NCBI GenBank assembly: GCA_019925095.2
Contig: CM034394.1
Span: forward strand, 26,896,272-26,960,271
From: Dendrolimus kikuchii
Taxonomy: Eukaryota; Arthropoda; Insecta; Lepidoptera; Lasiocampidae
Direction of reading: 5' to 3'
DNA length: 64,000 nucleotides
Shown here: positions 53,823 through 64,000 of the stretch, one piece after another
Layout: every line of letters begins with the position of its first letter
Numbering within the stretch: the first letter of the stretch is position 1
Notes under the pieces: generated by a model
Told to the model about the DNA's origin: nothing
The model's input: the letters and a program-made list of their open reading frames with translations, nothing else
Databases searched by the model: none
Made by a program: the position numbers and the translations under genes

Positions 53823-54128
53823 ATTCGTAATATACCAACTTCTTATAATATGATAATATAGGAATGATTGGAAGTAGTTGATCTATATGACGACAGTTAC
53901 TAGTTAATTCGTAGAATGCTGTACATATACTGTACCGTGATTGTAAACATAGTTACCATAAAATAAATTATTGTTAACTTAAAATGAGAACTTTTATTTC
54001 TTTGACCTCTAAAATTTAATGTCTCTGGGAAAAATATGGAGAATTGCAATTATATTGTTGGGAAAAAAAAAAAAACTCGTTTCGAAAAATTGACGTTTAT
54101 AATTTTCTGCGTTGACACTTGCAAAAAA
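53823..54128. other. unassigned sequence
   Basis: AT-rich; nothing recognised. Confidence 0.5.
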
Positions 54129-54436
54129 TGCTCTTAGTTTTTTTATTTTTTATTGTAGGAGTTCAGCAGACAAGCAGACGGCCCACTTGATGGAAAGCGG
54201 TTACCGTCGCCTATGGACATTTGCAACACTAAAGGTGCTCTTAAAGGAGACTGGAACCTGGTCACTAATGCCGGAACACAACTCAAGGTTGTTATGGCGG
54301 CATACTCTAAACCAGGGGTGGTCGCCATCCAGTCGAGCAAATAGCCTACCACCTGGCTGTGGGTTGTTTTGTCGCCTCTTACGACAGGCCACCCCAACGC
54401 AGGAAATTGTATTCTTTCTCCATTCCTGCACAGATA
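54129..54436 (-). mobile_element. R310 SINE-like retroposon
   Basis: Antisense copy with a short internal deletion after AACACTAAAGGTGCTC; the A of TTGTAG replaces the C of TTGCAG at the potential acceptor. Confidence 0.86.
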
Positions 54437-54467
54437 AAATATGCAATCAATACCTCGTTATAGATAA

Positions 54468-55209
54468 CTAAAGGTTACCCCGCGGCTGTGCCGCGGGTCA
54501 ACCTCTAGTGCGTATCTCTTGTTTAAAAAGCAGGTTACATTGTATTAAATTTGTATGTATTTGCCCCCGAAAGATTTACTTCATTTTATATCGCAAACTA
54601 TACCACCTCCGTCTATATGAAACTACATAAATGACAAAACTTGACAAAAATAGATAACATGGTCCAAGTGGACCCAGTGGACCCAGTGGACCCAGTAGGC
54701 TAAGTGTTCCAAATGGACCCAGTGGACCCAGTGGACCAAGTGGACCCAGTTGACCAAGGGGACCAAGTGGACACAGTGGTCCAAGTGGACCCAATGGACC
54801 AAGTGGACCCAGTGGACCCAGTAGACCCAGTGGACGAAATGGACAAAATCACAAAACCTGTCCTAGTTTCCGGGATAAACTTTACATTAATCTATCCCAA
54901 AATGTATCCCATTATCCGGGATAAAAAGTATCCCTTGGGCACTCTCAGTATTCAAATTATATATGTACCGAGTTTCAGCCAAATCGGTCCAATAGTCTTT
55001 CCATAAAAGGATAACAAACAAAAAGACAAATATATTTTTATCCCGGAAACTATCCCATTTTTCGGGATAAAAAATATCCTATGTTCATTCTCGGCATCGA
55101 AAATATATATATATACTGAGTTTCAGCCAAATCGGTCCAGTAGTTTTTCCGTGAAAACGGAACAGACAGACAGACAGAGTTACTTTCGCATTTATAATAT
55201 TAATAGGGA
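54468..55209 (-). mobile_element. non-autonomous Helitron (Hel-A), medium array
   Basis: 5' A|TCCCTATTAATATTATAAA; 3' hairpin CCGCGGCACAGCCGCGG with TTAG where CTAG is expected. It carries ~20 units of the 9-bp minisatellite. Confidence 0.85.
54661..54840. repeat. 9-bp minisatellite GTGGACCCA, ~20 units
   Basis: Same unit as 18930-19425 in the sister Helitron. Confidence 0.93.
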
Positions 55210-55251
55210 TGTACACCATTACAGAAAACTTACGAACTAGTATTATTCTAA

Positions 55252-55500
55252 TTGTGTACAAAGGACGGTCTTGTCGCTAAAAAGCGACCTCTTCCAGACA
55301 ACCCGTGGCAATAATATTGCTGATTAGGAGTGGCGATGATGGTATACATAATTATTGTACGATTACTTACATTTTAATCATAAATATATAACTATACTAT
55401 ATATACATAAGTTATATACATCTACAACATATGGTGATAAAATGCATCTATTTAAACATAATAAACATATAACTATAAGCAATATAATTCTGATTATAGT
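55252..55500. mobile_element. LINE 3' tail (jockey/BMC1-like)
   Basis: Colinear with 39893-40260: TCGCTAAAAAGCGACCTCTT, CAGACAACCCGTGGCAATA and an AT-rich remainder. Confidence 0.55.
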
Positions 55501-55515
55501 TAGTTTTGAACTATA

Positions 55516-55759
55516 AATTGGACCTACTTATGCAAAACAGAACCAATCCACAAACATGCCAAAATTGGGTTAAGGATGCAGAAGTCTTTCAAAATGCGCT
55601 TTCTATCGACTCAATAAAAATCATAACGAGAAAATATAATATACAATATTCTAAATGTTTTTTCTACAATACAGACATCCCAAAATTTTAATAAAAACGG
55701 CTTTTTCTCATAACTGTCAGTATGTGGGTTGGTTCCATTTTGCATAAGTAGGTCCAATT
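55516..55759. mobile_element. 244-bp terminal-inverted-repeat element
   Basis: The ends are perfect 22-bp inverted repeats built on AATTGGACCTACTTATGC, extending to ~33 bp with mismatches. No target duplication is clear and there is no coding capacity. Confidence 0.8.
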
Positions 55760-55785
55760 AGTTTAATGATTCTAATAGTCTAACA

Positions 55786-56038
55786 GGGCGTTCCATTTGT
55801 AGCTCACAACGCCCAAAATGCTCAGTTAGCCGTTCCACAAGGCGACCGCGATCGTTGTGGTCGTGGCGAAAACGTCACTAATGACGTCATCATTTTCGAT
55901 TACACAACGCTCACAACGACCCATGTCAAGAGCTGGGTCGAATAGCCGTTCCACTTGGGTTTACGATTGTAACGCCGGCTAGCAAGTGGGACGGGATAAA
56001 TCGCGGTCGTGAACGTGGGTCCCTAATGGAACGTAGCC
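55786..56038. mobile_element. MITE-like repeat (family E), best-preserved copy
   Basis: 253 bp with ends GGGCGTTCCATTTGTAGC and GGGTCCCTAATGGAACGTAG, which are imperfect inverted repeats. Internal GACGTCATCATTTTCGATTA. Confidence 0.75.
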
Positions 56039-56352
56039 AGTGAGACGCTGAAGATCCATCTGATAACTACTTCACCCAGTTGATGACCAGATGAGACATT
56101 TTTTTTTTTTTTCAAATTATATTGACACTTCGATTGGCAAGCTATCAAAGGCGCGTCATAATCTTCACTCTTGAGAATTGAACAAATGTATAGTTTTAAC
56201 TGATATATGACTTAACAGGCTTGCCTACTTGTTTTTCGTTCATAGCTACCTGGCAAGCAGGTATGAACAGGTAAGTCGATATAGGTAACTACGGCGTTCT
56301 GTTAATAAGAATTGTTATCATAAGAAAAATAATTTAATTGAAAAAATAATAT
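56039..56352. other. unassigned sequence
   Basis: AT-rich. TTGGCAAGCTATCAAAGGCG at ~56142 has a near match at ~56994. Confidence 0.45.
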
Positions 56353-56898
56353 GGTGCACAAATTTTAAGTAGCGGGGTGGTGGAATGGGGAAGGGGGAGG
56401 CATACTTACCCCTACTACAACCCCTATGGTCTGGAGATCTTTAGTATTTTTATTAAACATAACCTCATTTATTTTTTCACTAATATTGCACTTACAAAGT
56501 TGAACAATCCTATTGAACGCAAAAAGAAAGCCGGTAATTAACAGAAAAAGAACCAAAAAACCGTGTATATCGTCAAAAAATGAAGAAAACAGAACAGCGC
56601 ATTCACATACACTGCGAGAGTAACCATGAAAATATTCAAAGTAGCGGCGAATAAAGACGAAATTATAAATCGTGTGTATAAAATAAATGGTTAGTCGGTT
56701 TTGGCACTCGCCGACCGCTGCCGCAGAAAGCTCGCTTCGCTCGCTCGGCTCGTGCGCTTTGGTCTGAAGCTAACCTAACCTAAATCACTGTTCTAGTCAT
56801 TGGTCGCGAAAATAGACGAGGTTATGTTTACCAAAAAGAAATATTTCAAGAACTCCCCCTACCCATTATGCCCACCCACTACTTAAAATTTGTGCACC
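56353..56898. mobile_element. 546-bp terminal-inverted-repeat element
   Basis: The left end GGTGCACAAATTTTAAGTAG is matched exactly by the inverted right end, with further imperfect pairing to ~48 bp. The interior includes the 28270-type repeat (56670-56830). No clear target duplication or ORF. Confidence 0.78.
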
Positions 56899-57418
56899 GG
56901 ATAGCTGAGTAGCAGCCAAAAACCGTTCATGAAATATTATTGCCAGGATTTGAAGTTAACTTTAATTAAAAATAGCCATGAACATTTTTCAATTGGCAAG
57001 CTATCATAGGCGAGTTTATAAATAAATCTAATTTGATAAAGCTAATACTATAACTAAGTAAGATAAAAATAATCAAAATGGAGGTGTCGCCACTAGTACG
57101 TAAAGATGTTTTTATTTTATATTTTACGAACCTGGTAAACAGGCAGATGGCGCACCTAATCGAGAATAGTGTCGTCACCTAAAGACGTTTGCAACACCAC
57201 AGACATAGCAAACGCTTTCCCAGTTTTAGGAAGAATAAAGAAAGAAGGAAGTGCATCATCAGAACTATCACTTATCGCACGAAACACTTGGTTCTAGACT
57301 AACCATTTGACGCCAATATTCTGTGAGAGAGTGGTATCATACTCAGTGAGCTCTGACAACTGTAACCAAGATAAGGATACCAGCATGACTACCATGTTAA
57401 AATTTATAGGTATTTAAT
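56899..57418. other. mostly unassigned, with distant R310 relative
   Basis: 57125-57215 contains AACAGGCAGATGGCGCACCT and ACGTTTGCAACACCA, resembling the R310 tail half. The rest shows nothing. Confidence 0.45.
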
Positions 57419-58020
57419 AATACTACGTTTTAACGGTTTTAAGCGTGGTAATTTTATTTGATTTTGGTTTTTCCGACGTTTCGGCCACTTGTCAGTGGCC
57501 GTGATCACGGAAGACAAAGATGTCAAGTGTCAACGAGTATTATTAAAGTTTTATTTAGCCTACCGCCAACTTGTTAAATTTAATTTTGTTTATGGTTATT
57601 ATTTACTCTATGGGAGCCTAATCTAATTTACTACCGCTTCGCAACATGTTATGGCTTAAAGAGAAGAAGCGGCGCAAGAAACTCTTCAGCAAACATGCCT
57701 AGCTCTAATAATCAGTCAAGTTGGTTTGTGTTCCGTTGTACGCAGAAAGAGCTCACAGTGTCTTGAGGTCTGGCAGCTAGTTTTTGCTGGGTTTGGGTCT
57801 TAATAGTTTTGATGATTGGATCCCAAACAGGTGGTACTTGCCAACCATCTTCTCTATTGAAATTTGGTTTTTTGATTTCAATAGCCTCACGCATCATTCT
57901 AGGTATGAAACGATTCTCTTTCGCGAGGATTTGTGGGTTATCGAATCTGATGTAGTGGTTGGGTTTATCCAGCGTGTGTTCACTGATCGCAGACTTCGTA
58001 GCCCGTTCGTGGTTTATAGG
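57419..58020 (-). mobile_element. Penelope-like element with GIY-YIG C-terminal frame
   Basis: Minus copy of the family at 39108-39786. The frame open from about 58010 to 57712 again encodes [20 protein letters not shown] and a REDGWQVPP segment, with one codon (His) deleted in the KKHPN stretch. The ribozyme-like stem here has a mismatch (CACTTGTCAGTGG). Confidence 0.87.
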
Positions 58021-58149
58021 TATTGTCCTGAGGTTATAAACTCTTTCGAGTAATAAAACATTAGACCGAGTAGTGCTTATTTTATTAAACTTCGCACCGT
58101 TATATACAAATATAATGTATAAATAAATAACAATTCTTTACAAAATATA

Positions 58150-58270
58150 ATCGATTGTGCGCGCCAACTGAACTTGGAAGGCCTCCGGTTGCGGCGGGGC
58201 TCGGAGGCCACCGACGGCCCCGGGAGCTCCTCGGCCTCCGACGGCCCCCGCCGCTCAAAGATCACACGCT
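58150..58270. other. isolated GC-rich open island, unidentified
   Basis: About 120 bp at high G+C in AT-rich flanks. A minus frame (58265-58077) reads through VIFERRGPSEAEELPGPSV and stops after a hydrophobic stretch, with AATAAA on minus near 58085. Coding exons here share this composition, but I recognise no domain and no good splice site. Could be an exon or a repeat remnant. Confidence 0.3.
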
Positions 58271-58705
58271 CGCATCTTCACGGCGTCAGTTTTATTAATA
58301 CATTTTATCTCACAAAAGCATAAAAGATACATAATTAATATGAAAGTGACAGAGTGAGGGGATCATTGTATACAGGATTCACAATTAAGGATAAACGCAA
58401 ACGGGCTATTGATCACAGCCACCAATGGACAGTGGCAAGCAGTTCACGCTTTTTCATACATGTAGAGCCTCGCCGCGCTGTGATCAGTGGCCCGTTTGGG
58501 CACAGCCTAAGAGATAATCGAATACACCCAACATCCCAGTTTTAATTCAAATGCCCTTCCTATATATGTAAGTTAATTTAAACTAAATTAAAGTGTCCCT
58601 TGCAGTACGATATATTAAAATGATAACACCCAAATTATAAGAATATAAAGTTTTGGACACCAGTTTATCAAAATAAACTATTTTATGTAGTTTTTAATCT
58701 ACAAC
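58271..58705. other. unassigned sequence
   Basis: No feature recognised. Confidence 0.45.
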
Positions 58706-59207
58706 TCAGCTGTTCAATTTCAAAACATAGCAACTGATATTAATTTTTGTGTATTTCTTGTCTTGCTAGGTATTTATTGTGTTTGCTAAAATATGCAACG
58801 ACTGCATCAAGATATAATATCGCACCCAATTTTTTTTTATTGCAGGAGTTCAGCAGACAAGCAGAAGGCCCACTTGATGGAAAGCGGTTACCATCGCCTA
58901 TGGACATTTGCAACATCAAAGGTGCTACAAATGCGCTGCTGCTCTCTTAAGGGAGACTGGAACCTGGTCACTAATGCCGGAACACAAGTCAAGGTTGTTA
59001 TGGCGACATACTCTAGACCAGGGGTGGTAGCCATCCAGTCGGGCAAATGCCCTACCACCTGGCTGTGGGTTGTTTTGTCGCCTCTTACGACAGGCCACCC
59101 CAACGCAGGAAATTGTGTAAAAACACATTCAAGTTCATGACATTTTTTTGTGCTCTAGTGGAAATTTTTTGTAATGCATTTGCTAGGTTTTAAAATTGCA
59201 CAGCTGA
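58706..59207 (+). mobile_element. element Q (MITE-like) interrupted by R310
   Basis: Ends TCAGCTGTTCAATTTCAAAA and its inverted partner; AC duplicated at both sides. The interior matches 45697-45953 except where R310 replaces ~36 bp. Confidence 0.8.
58831..59117 (-). mobile_element. R310 SINE-like retroposon nested in Q
   Basis: Antisense; stops at CGCAGGAAATTGTGT, so the last ~25 bp of the head are missing. Confidence 0.85.
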
Positions 59208-59496
59208 ACTGGTCTTGTATGTAATCTGTGACGCCGTACAGATGTGAGCAACACACCAATGGTTGAATGACCAATAGGGAAACAATGAGCGCTGCGCAGG
59301 CGTCGAACTGGGCGATATGTGCATGTGCGGAGATGGCCGAATCCAACGGGCTGCTTGTAAAATACTAAGAATTTCGGCGATTTTTAACACCAACCAAGCA
59401 AAAAGAAAAAAAGCATTAACTCAACTGACTGTTGTAATCTAAACCATAGATTCCGGAATGTACCATTAATAAGCAGCAGGGAGTTTTGGTCGATAA

Positions 59497-59504
59497 TTAA
59501 TAAC
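59497..59504. repeat. 8-bp target-site duplication, left
   Basis: TTAATAAC, repeated at 60603-60610. Confidence 0.85.
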
Positions 59505-60602
59505 TAGACATCGGATTATATATATATGCATTTACATGTTTGCATATGCCAATGCATATAATAGTACATTATGGTACTAGTGTGTAACATTGGTGATTAC
59601 CGCCGAGGCGCCATTGAGACTCGAGCCGTAGGCGAGGGTCTTAAGAGAGCCGAGGACGGTAATCATCAATACACACGTGTATCATACGACGTTTTTCAAC
59701 ACACTTGTGAATAAAATAACAACAAAAACTCATTTTATTTAGTAGATAAAAAAAAGTTATATATGAGTGAAAGTTTTATTTATTAAACACGTACGAGTTA
59801 AAATTATCTATTTAAATAAGAAGTTGCATGAAATGAGCAAGCAATAGGAACATTAATTTATTTGTTCTATAGAACACGATCTTTTTTTTTTAATAAAAAC
59901 TTTTTTAAGAACAAAGCAACCCAACCAATAAAATTAAAAAAAAAATCTATAACTCACTAGTGAGTTATAATGTTTTTTAGTCACAGTTTGATTATGGGTG
60001 ACCATAGAGCCACTTTATGAGCAAGTGTGTTGAAAATCTATTTTTATAGCGTTATTGCATATTTTGGTACTTTTTCATTGACAGTGCTTATTTCGGTAGT
60101 TATACGTGGTCGGCGTCTTGTATCATGCCGACGACACGACGAAAAAATGATTGAACAGAGTAACGCCCTTCCGAGTTCACTATCGCAAGAGGTTTGTGGC
60201 AAATTAAATGCAGTTTGTATAAAAACCCCGATCTTGAAAGAATAAAGAAAATTGACGCATTTATCAACGGCACCGGACAAACTCTACCCCGAAGAAGTCT
60301 GCAGAATTGGCGCCAAATTTCAAGTTCTGTCCGGTGACGTCAGTTGACGTCGAAACGTCATTTTCTGACTATAAATTAATATTAACTGCAGAAAACGTGG
60401 AAAATATGTTATTGTTTACTGCCACAAAAATTAAAATAATAATTTATAACTGATATTAAGATATGTTTAATATATAAATATAATGTGAAAATAAACTTAA
60501 ATTCTAATTAATCTAATAATAAATGATTTATTAATTGTGCATATTTCGCCCCTTTTTAGTGCATATTTTGCTATTTTGATAGTGTATATAATCCGATGTC
60601 TA
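59505..60602. mobile_element. 1.1-kb DNA transposon with 8-bp target duplication
   Basis: The terminal inverted repeat is TAGACATCGGATTATATA at the left with its complement at the right (one added base). Exact TTAATAAC duplications flank it. Subterminal GCATAT motifs recur near both ends. No transposase frame is visible. The 8-bp duplication suits hAT- or P-type superfamilies. Repeat F (59558-60037) lies inside. Confidence 0.82.
59558..60037. repeat. repeat F, copy 2
   Basis: Nearly identical to 42163-42660 apart from a 27-bp gap at GATTATGGGTGACC and a few substitutions. Confidence 0.82.
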
Positions 60603-61576
60603 TTAATAACCAATGATCTAGGTTCAAAATATAGTGCAAGTGGTTAAAGTCAAACCAAGATAAATTATCAATGTTAGGTATACAATTGGAGTAGGTATAG
60701 AACAGTTGAAGGAGTCTAAAACTTAGGGTAAGTCTATGAGTAATAAGGGGGGAATACTTGTACTTGTCTTGATCCTTTCATAGGTAACTTATAGCAATTT
60801 AGGACCCAAATTAAAAACATGTTGTAATTTAGAATGATCCAATGACTTTTAGAATAATGACAAACTTTTTTTTAATCTCTATTTTATTAGTAATTATTGT
60901 GACTATTTTTTTGAATTTTATTCAATACTGACTTGTCATTTTATTTATGTAATTTTCGTATAATTGTATATATTTTTATTATATAAATTATTTTTTAGTG
61001 GAAACTTGATTGATATATGTAATAATTTTGTGTTTTTTATTTAAGAATATTAATTATTGTATGTTTCCCAAACAAATTAAATAAATAAATAATAATCCTT
61101 TGACAATAGCTCGTTTTTACATATCTCTGTACCTGTTAGCGCCTCCCCCCCCCCCCCCCCCCCCAAATAAAATAGAAAGAATGTTAAACAAGATGAACGG
61201 ATTGTGAAAAAGAGAATTCTCCTAACCCAAAATGAGAGGCAGAAAAGAAAAGGGATAGGATGGAACCTATGATGTAGATTAGTCAAAGAACCGATTTCTG
61301 ATGCACGCCCGTGGACTGGCTACGGTGATGAGTGTGATGATTACACGTATTGTGATTCGTTCTCGTACAATCACTATAAATACCTAACCTACTCGTGTCT
61401 TACAGGGTTAGCGGGGAGCGGGCATCGAGTTGGGTTGCCTTAACATTTTCGAAATATATGCTACAGCTTCAAAGCGCCTGACCGACGATCGGAAGACTAG
61501 TGTTTAGGACAATGTCAGTATCGCTTACCAAATCGCTAATGAAATTGCACTCCAGAAAATTGTTGCCTTTTTTTTG
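60603..61576. other. unassigned sequence with C20 run
   Basis: A run of 20 C spans 61145-61164. No gene or defined repeat otherwise. Confidence 0.5.
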
Positions 61577-61615
61577 TTGCTTATAACCCGAATACTGCCT
61601 TCGGGTTATAAGCAA
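61577..61615. repeat. perfect 16-bp hairpin
   Basis: TTGCTTATAACCCGAA pairs exactly with TTCGGGTTATAAGCAA around TACTGCC. Confidence 0.88.
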
Positions 61616-61692
61616 AAATAAGGCATATACAATACAGAGTGATGCGTGACATCTAAAAATTTCAAATCTATTAGGATTAATTAATATTCAGT

Positions 61693-61948
61693 TTATCCGT
61701 GCAGGAACGGAGATAGAATCAAATTTCTTGCGGCCGGGCGCCTCTGTAAGAGGTGACAAAACAACCCACAGCCAGGTATTTGCCCGTCTGGATGGCTACC
61801 ACCCCTGGTCTAGAGTATGCCGCCATAACAACCTTGAGTTTCGGCACTAGTGGCCAGGTTCCAGTCTCCCTTTAGAGGGCAGCAGCGCATTTGTAGCACC
61901 TTTGGTGTTGTGGGCCGTCTGCCTGTCTGCTGAACTCACGCAATAAAG
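61693..61948 (+). mobile_element. R310 SINE-like retroposon, with deletions
   Basis: Sense copy missing the CATCAAGTGG to CAAATGTCC section; ends ACGCAATAAAG. Confidence 0.82.
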
Positions 61949-61999
61949 TGCTATAATATAATAATTATTTACTTATTTCAAGACAACACAGTCCTATAA

Positions 62000-62459
62000 A
62001 TACATAAATACTTCACGCCAGTTCCCTTGCGGGGTAGGCACGAACAACAGAGCGCCATTCAGGCTTATTCTTACACACCTCACTCGCTTCTTTGACATTC
62101 ATAACTCTTGTCATGCACACTCGTCTGTTCTTAAGGCTCCTGACATCACCTTCTGCTAGTTTTTGCATTGTCATTCTTTCATCATGCATTCTTTCCACAT
62201 GCCCGAACCACCGGAGCATTTTTTTCCTTACCTTCACCCCGACACTCTCTTTCAGACCAACTCTCTTTCTTACTTCGGTATTAGGAACGCGGTCCGCGAG
62301 CGTCACTCCGCAGATTACTCTACTTTCATGCTCTCTCTTCCATACCCAACTCTCGCTTCCATACGCGAGCGTAGGTACCAGCACCGCGTTGTGTATGGCG
62401 AGCTGGGCCTTCTGGCTGAGGTTCTTAGCGCCTAGAAGTTTACCTAACGCTCCATTCAC
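62000..62459 (-). mobile_element. RTE-a 3' fragment, longest copy
   Basis: The minus frame 62459-62013 (148 residues) starts in the reverse-transcriptase thumb region with VLVPTLAYGSESWVWKREHE and continues to [15 protein letters not shown]. An in-frame gap removes the [11 protein letters not shown] part present at 63189-63428. This copy best supports the RTE-like assignment. Confidence 0.87.
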
Positions 62460-62681
62460 ACTATATGTCTATAGTATCTATGGTCCATGTTTTATTACTA
62501 CTCTCAATTTTAGTTAGGCTTGGAATGCAATACCCAGAAAAATTTTACATATTGCTCCTGTGTTTTAGCCAACTTCAAAAAAGGAGGTTCTCAATTCATC
62601 TTGTAAATGTTTTTCAAATCTTGATTATAATATTGTTTATTTCTATTGTCATCCAAACTTTTTTTTTGTTTTTCACAACTT

Positions 62682-62975
62682 AAGTTTTCGCGACTAGTAT
62701 ACATAATAAAACTACGTTTTAACGGTTTTAAGCGCAGTAATTTTATTTGATTTTGGTTTTTCCGGCGTTTCGGCCACTTTTCAGTGGCCGTAATCACGGA
62801 AGACAAAGATGTCAAGTGTCAACGAGTATTGTTAAAGTTTTATTTAGCCTACCGCCAACTTGTCTTGTTGTCTTGTCTTCCGTGATCACGGCCACTGAAA
62901 AGTGGCCGAAACGCCGGAAAAACCAAAATCAAATAAAATTACTGCGCTTAAAACCGTTAAAACGTAGTTTTATTA
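62682..62975. mobile_element. Penelope-like fold-back, ~100-bp arms
   Basis: Arms 62705-62805 and 62873-62973 are almost perfect inverted copies of the family 3' end, with the hammerhead-like stem in each. The spacer is ~67 bp. The same peptide reads from both strands as a result. Confidence 0.83.
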
Positions 62976-63188
62976 TTTACGGACTCTACTTCCGTACCCT
63001 TTTTGACAACTTAATTTAGGAAAAAGTTTTTAGAATTTATACACGCTTATTTCTTTGTTATTGTGTGTGACATTTATTGAATCATGTTTTTTTTTTTTTT
63101 TTTTTATCATCCAAACTTAAGATATATTTAGTCCTATAGATAAGTAACGTAGGCTGAATTTCACTGCATTATTTTAACTTCTTCTATA

Positions 63189-63428
63189 CAATGCAAAAGT
63201 GGATGGATGCAGAAGTCGTGGAAGGCCACGACACACCTTCCATGATCAAATTGATCGTGTACTAGCAGAAGGTGATGTCAGGAGCCTTAAGAACAGACAA
63301 GCGTGCATGACAAGAGTTATGAATGTCAAAGAGGCAAGTGAGGTGTGCAAGAATAAGCCTAAATGGCACTCTGTTGTTCGTGCCTGCTCCGCAAGGAAAC
63401 TGGCGTGAAGTTATGTATGTATGTATGT
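63189..63428 (+). mobile_element. RTE-a 3' fragment
   Basis: Sense copy; frame 63199-63408 open; tail (TATG)n. Confidence 0.86.
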
Positions 63429-63603
63429 ATTTTTACTTCCGTTTATCAATATGCTTCTCATGATATTCGATAATAATTATCTTCAGTGGAATACAAATCG
63501 GAAATATTATGGCAACCCTGCTATATAGTTAAAAGACGTCATTAAAATCCCTGTTTCATATTGTTCGATTTCACTTAATTCATTATTTATATTATACATA
63601 CAG

Positions 63604-63874
63604 GGCCTTACTTATAATCGTTTCTTAAGTCTAAAGAAACTGCTCAGCAACTGATTAGTGAAAATCTTACCCATAAACTCCTCTTTAGTCGCATATTTTG
63701 GGTACAACCTACGTTAATCATTCAAATTTCGTTGATTTGTGCTCTTAGGTAAACAACAGGTAAGACACGTTTATAAGTGGGGAAAAAAGATATTAATTGA
63801 TTAAGGTCTGATTCTGATTCTCTTACTTAAGAGATGGCTAATCGTTTCTTAACGAGATCATTATAAGTAAGGCC
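63604..63874. mobile_element. 271-bp terminal-inverted-repeat element
   Basis: Exact 15-bp inverted ends GGCCTTACTTATAAT; CGTTTCTTAA occurs beside each. Target duplication not clear. Confidence 0.78.
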
Positions 63875-64000
63875 GTCAATGTGCGCAGATAACTTATACT
63901 GGAAAACATTATGGAACACAGTATACTTAAATTAATTGGTTAAGTTAGCGATTAGTTTAGACGCTAAGCGAATGTTGGCTTGAAAACAGTGTTTTACTCT

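Overview
This window is eukaryotic, almost certainly lepidopteran (moth or butterfly) nuclear DNA. Intron-bearing genes with GT-AG splice sites sit in AT-rich sequence. The coding exons are sharply GC-richer than their introns. The interspersed repeats are typical of Lepidoptera: Helitrons with TC/CTRR ends, RTE-type LINE tails ending in (TATG)n, a Penelope-like element with a GIY-YIG reading frame, and a ~310-bp SINE-like family. The species cannot be named from the sequence alone.

Three host genes can be supported. (1) A sphingomyelin-synthase-family gene on + (coding exon 10951-12317, first ATG at 10977) lies behind a GC-rich putative promoter/5'UTR at about 9500-10450. (2) The 5' part of a KIAA0930-homolog gene on - has coding exons at 24665-24557, 14960-14800 and 12549-12367. 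The phases agree and give 151 residues; the rest must lie left of the window or on another contig. Its third exon starts 50 bp past the synthase stop codon on the opposite strand, so the synthase appears nested antisense in a >12-kb intron and its 3'UTR should overlap that exon. (3) A complete ten-exon homolog of the mitochondrial ankyrin-AAA+ disaggregase CLPB (SKD3) on + runs from 27415 to 50480. The ten exons join in phase to 620 codons plus TGA and contain Walker A, pore loop, Walker B, sensor 1, arginine-finger and sensor-2 motifs.

Layout: 1-9.4 kb is repeats and unassigned DNA. 9.5-13.2 kb holds the synthase and KIAA0930 exon 3. 13-24.6 kb is KIAA0930 introns 2 and 1. 24.7-27.4 kb is the divergent KIAA0930/CLPB intergenic region, partly made of repeats. 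27.4-50.5 kb is CLPB, with nearly every intron loaded with transposons. 50.5-64 kb is a repeat field with no confident gene.

The three gene products have no evident common pathway; their linkage looks positional. I found no defence, biosynthetic or other novel gene system. The observations most worth checking are the antisense overlap, the SINE-like family whose antisense copies carry a ready-made splice acceptor, a hammerhead-like fold in the Penelope-like element, Helitrons with an internally expanding 9-bp minisatellite, and several non-autonomous DNA transposons with clean ends and target duplications.
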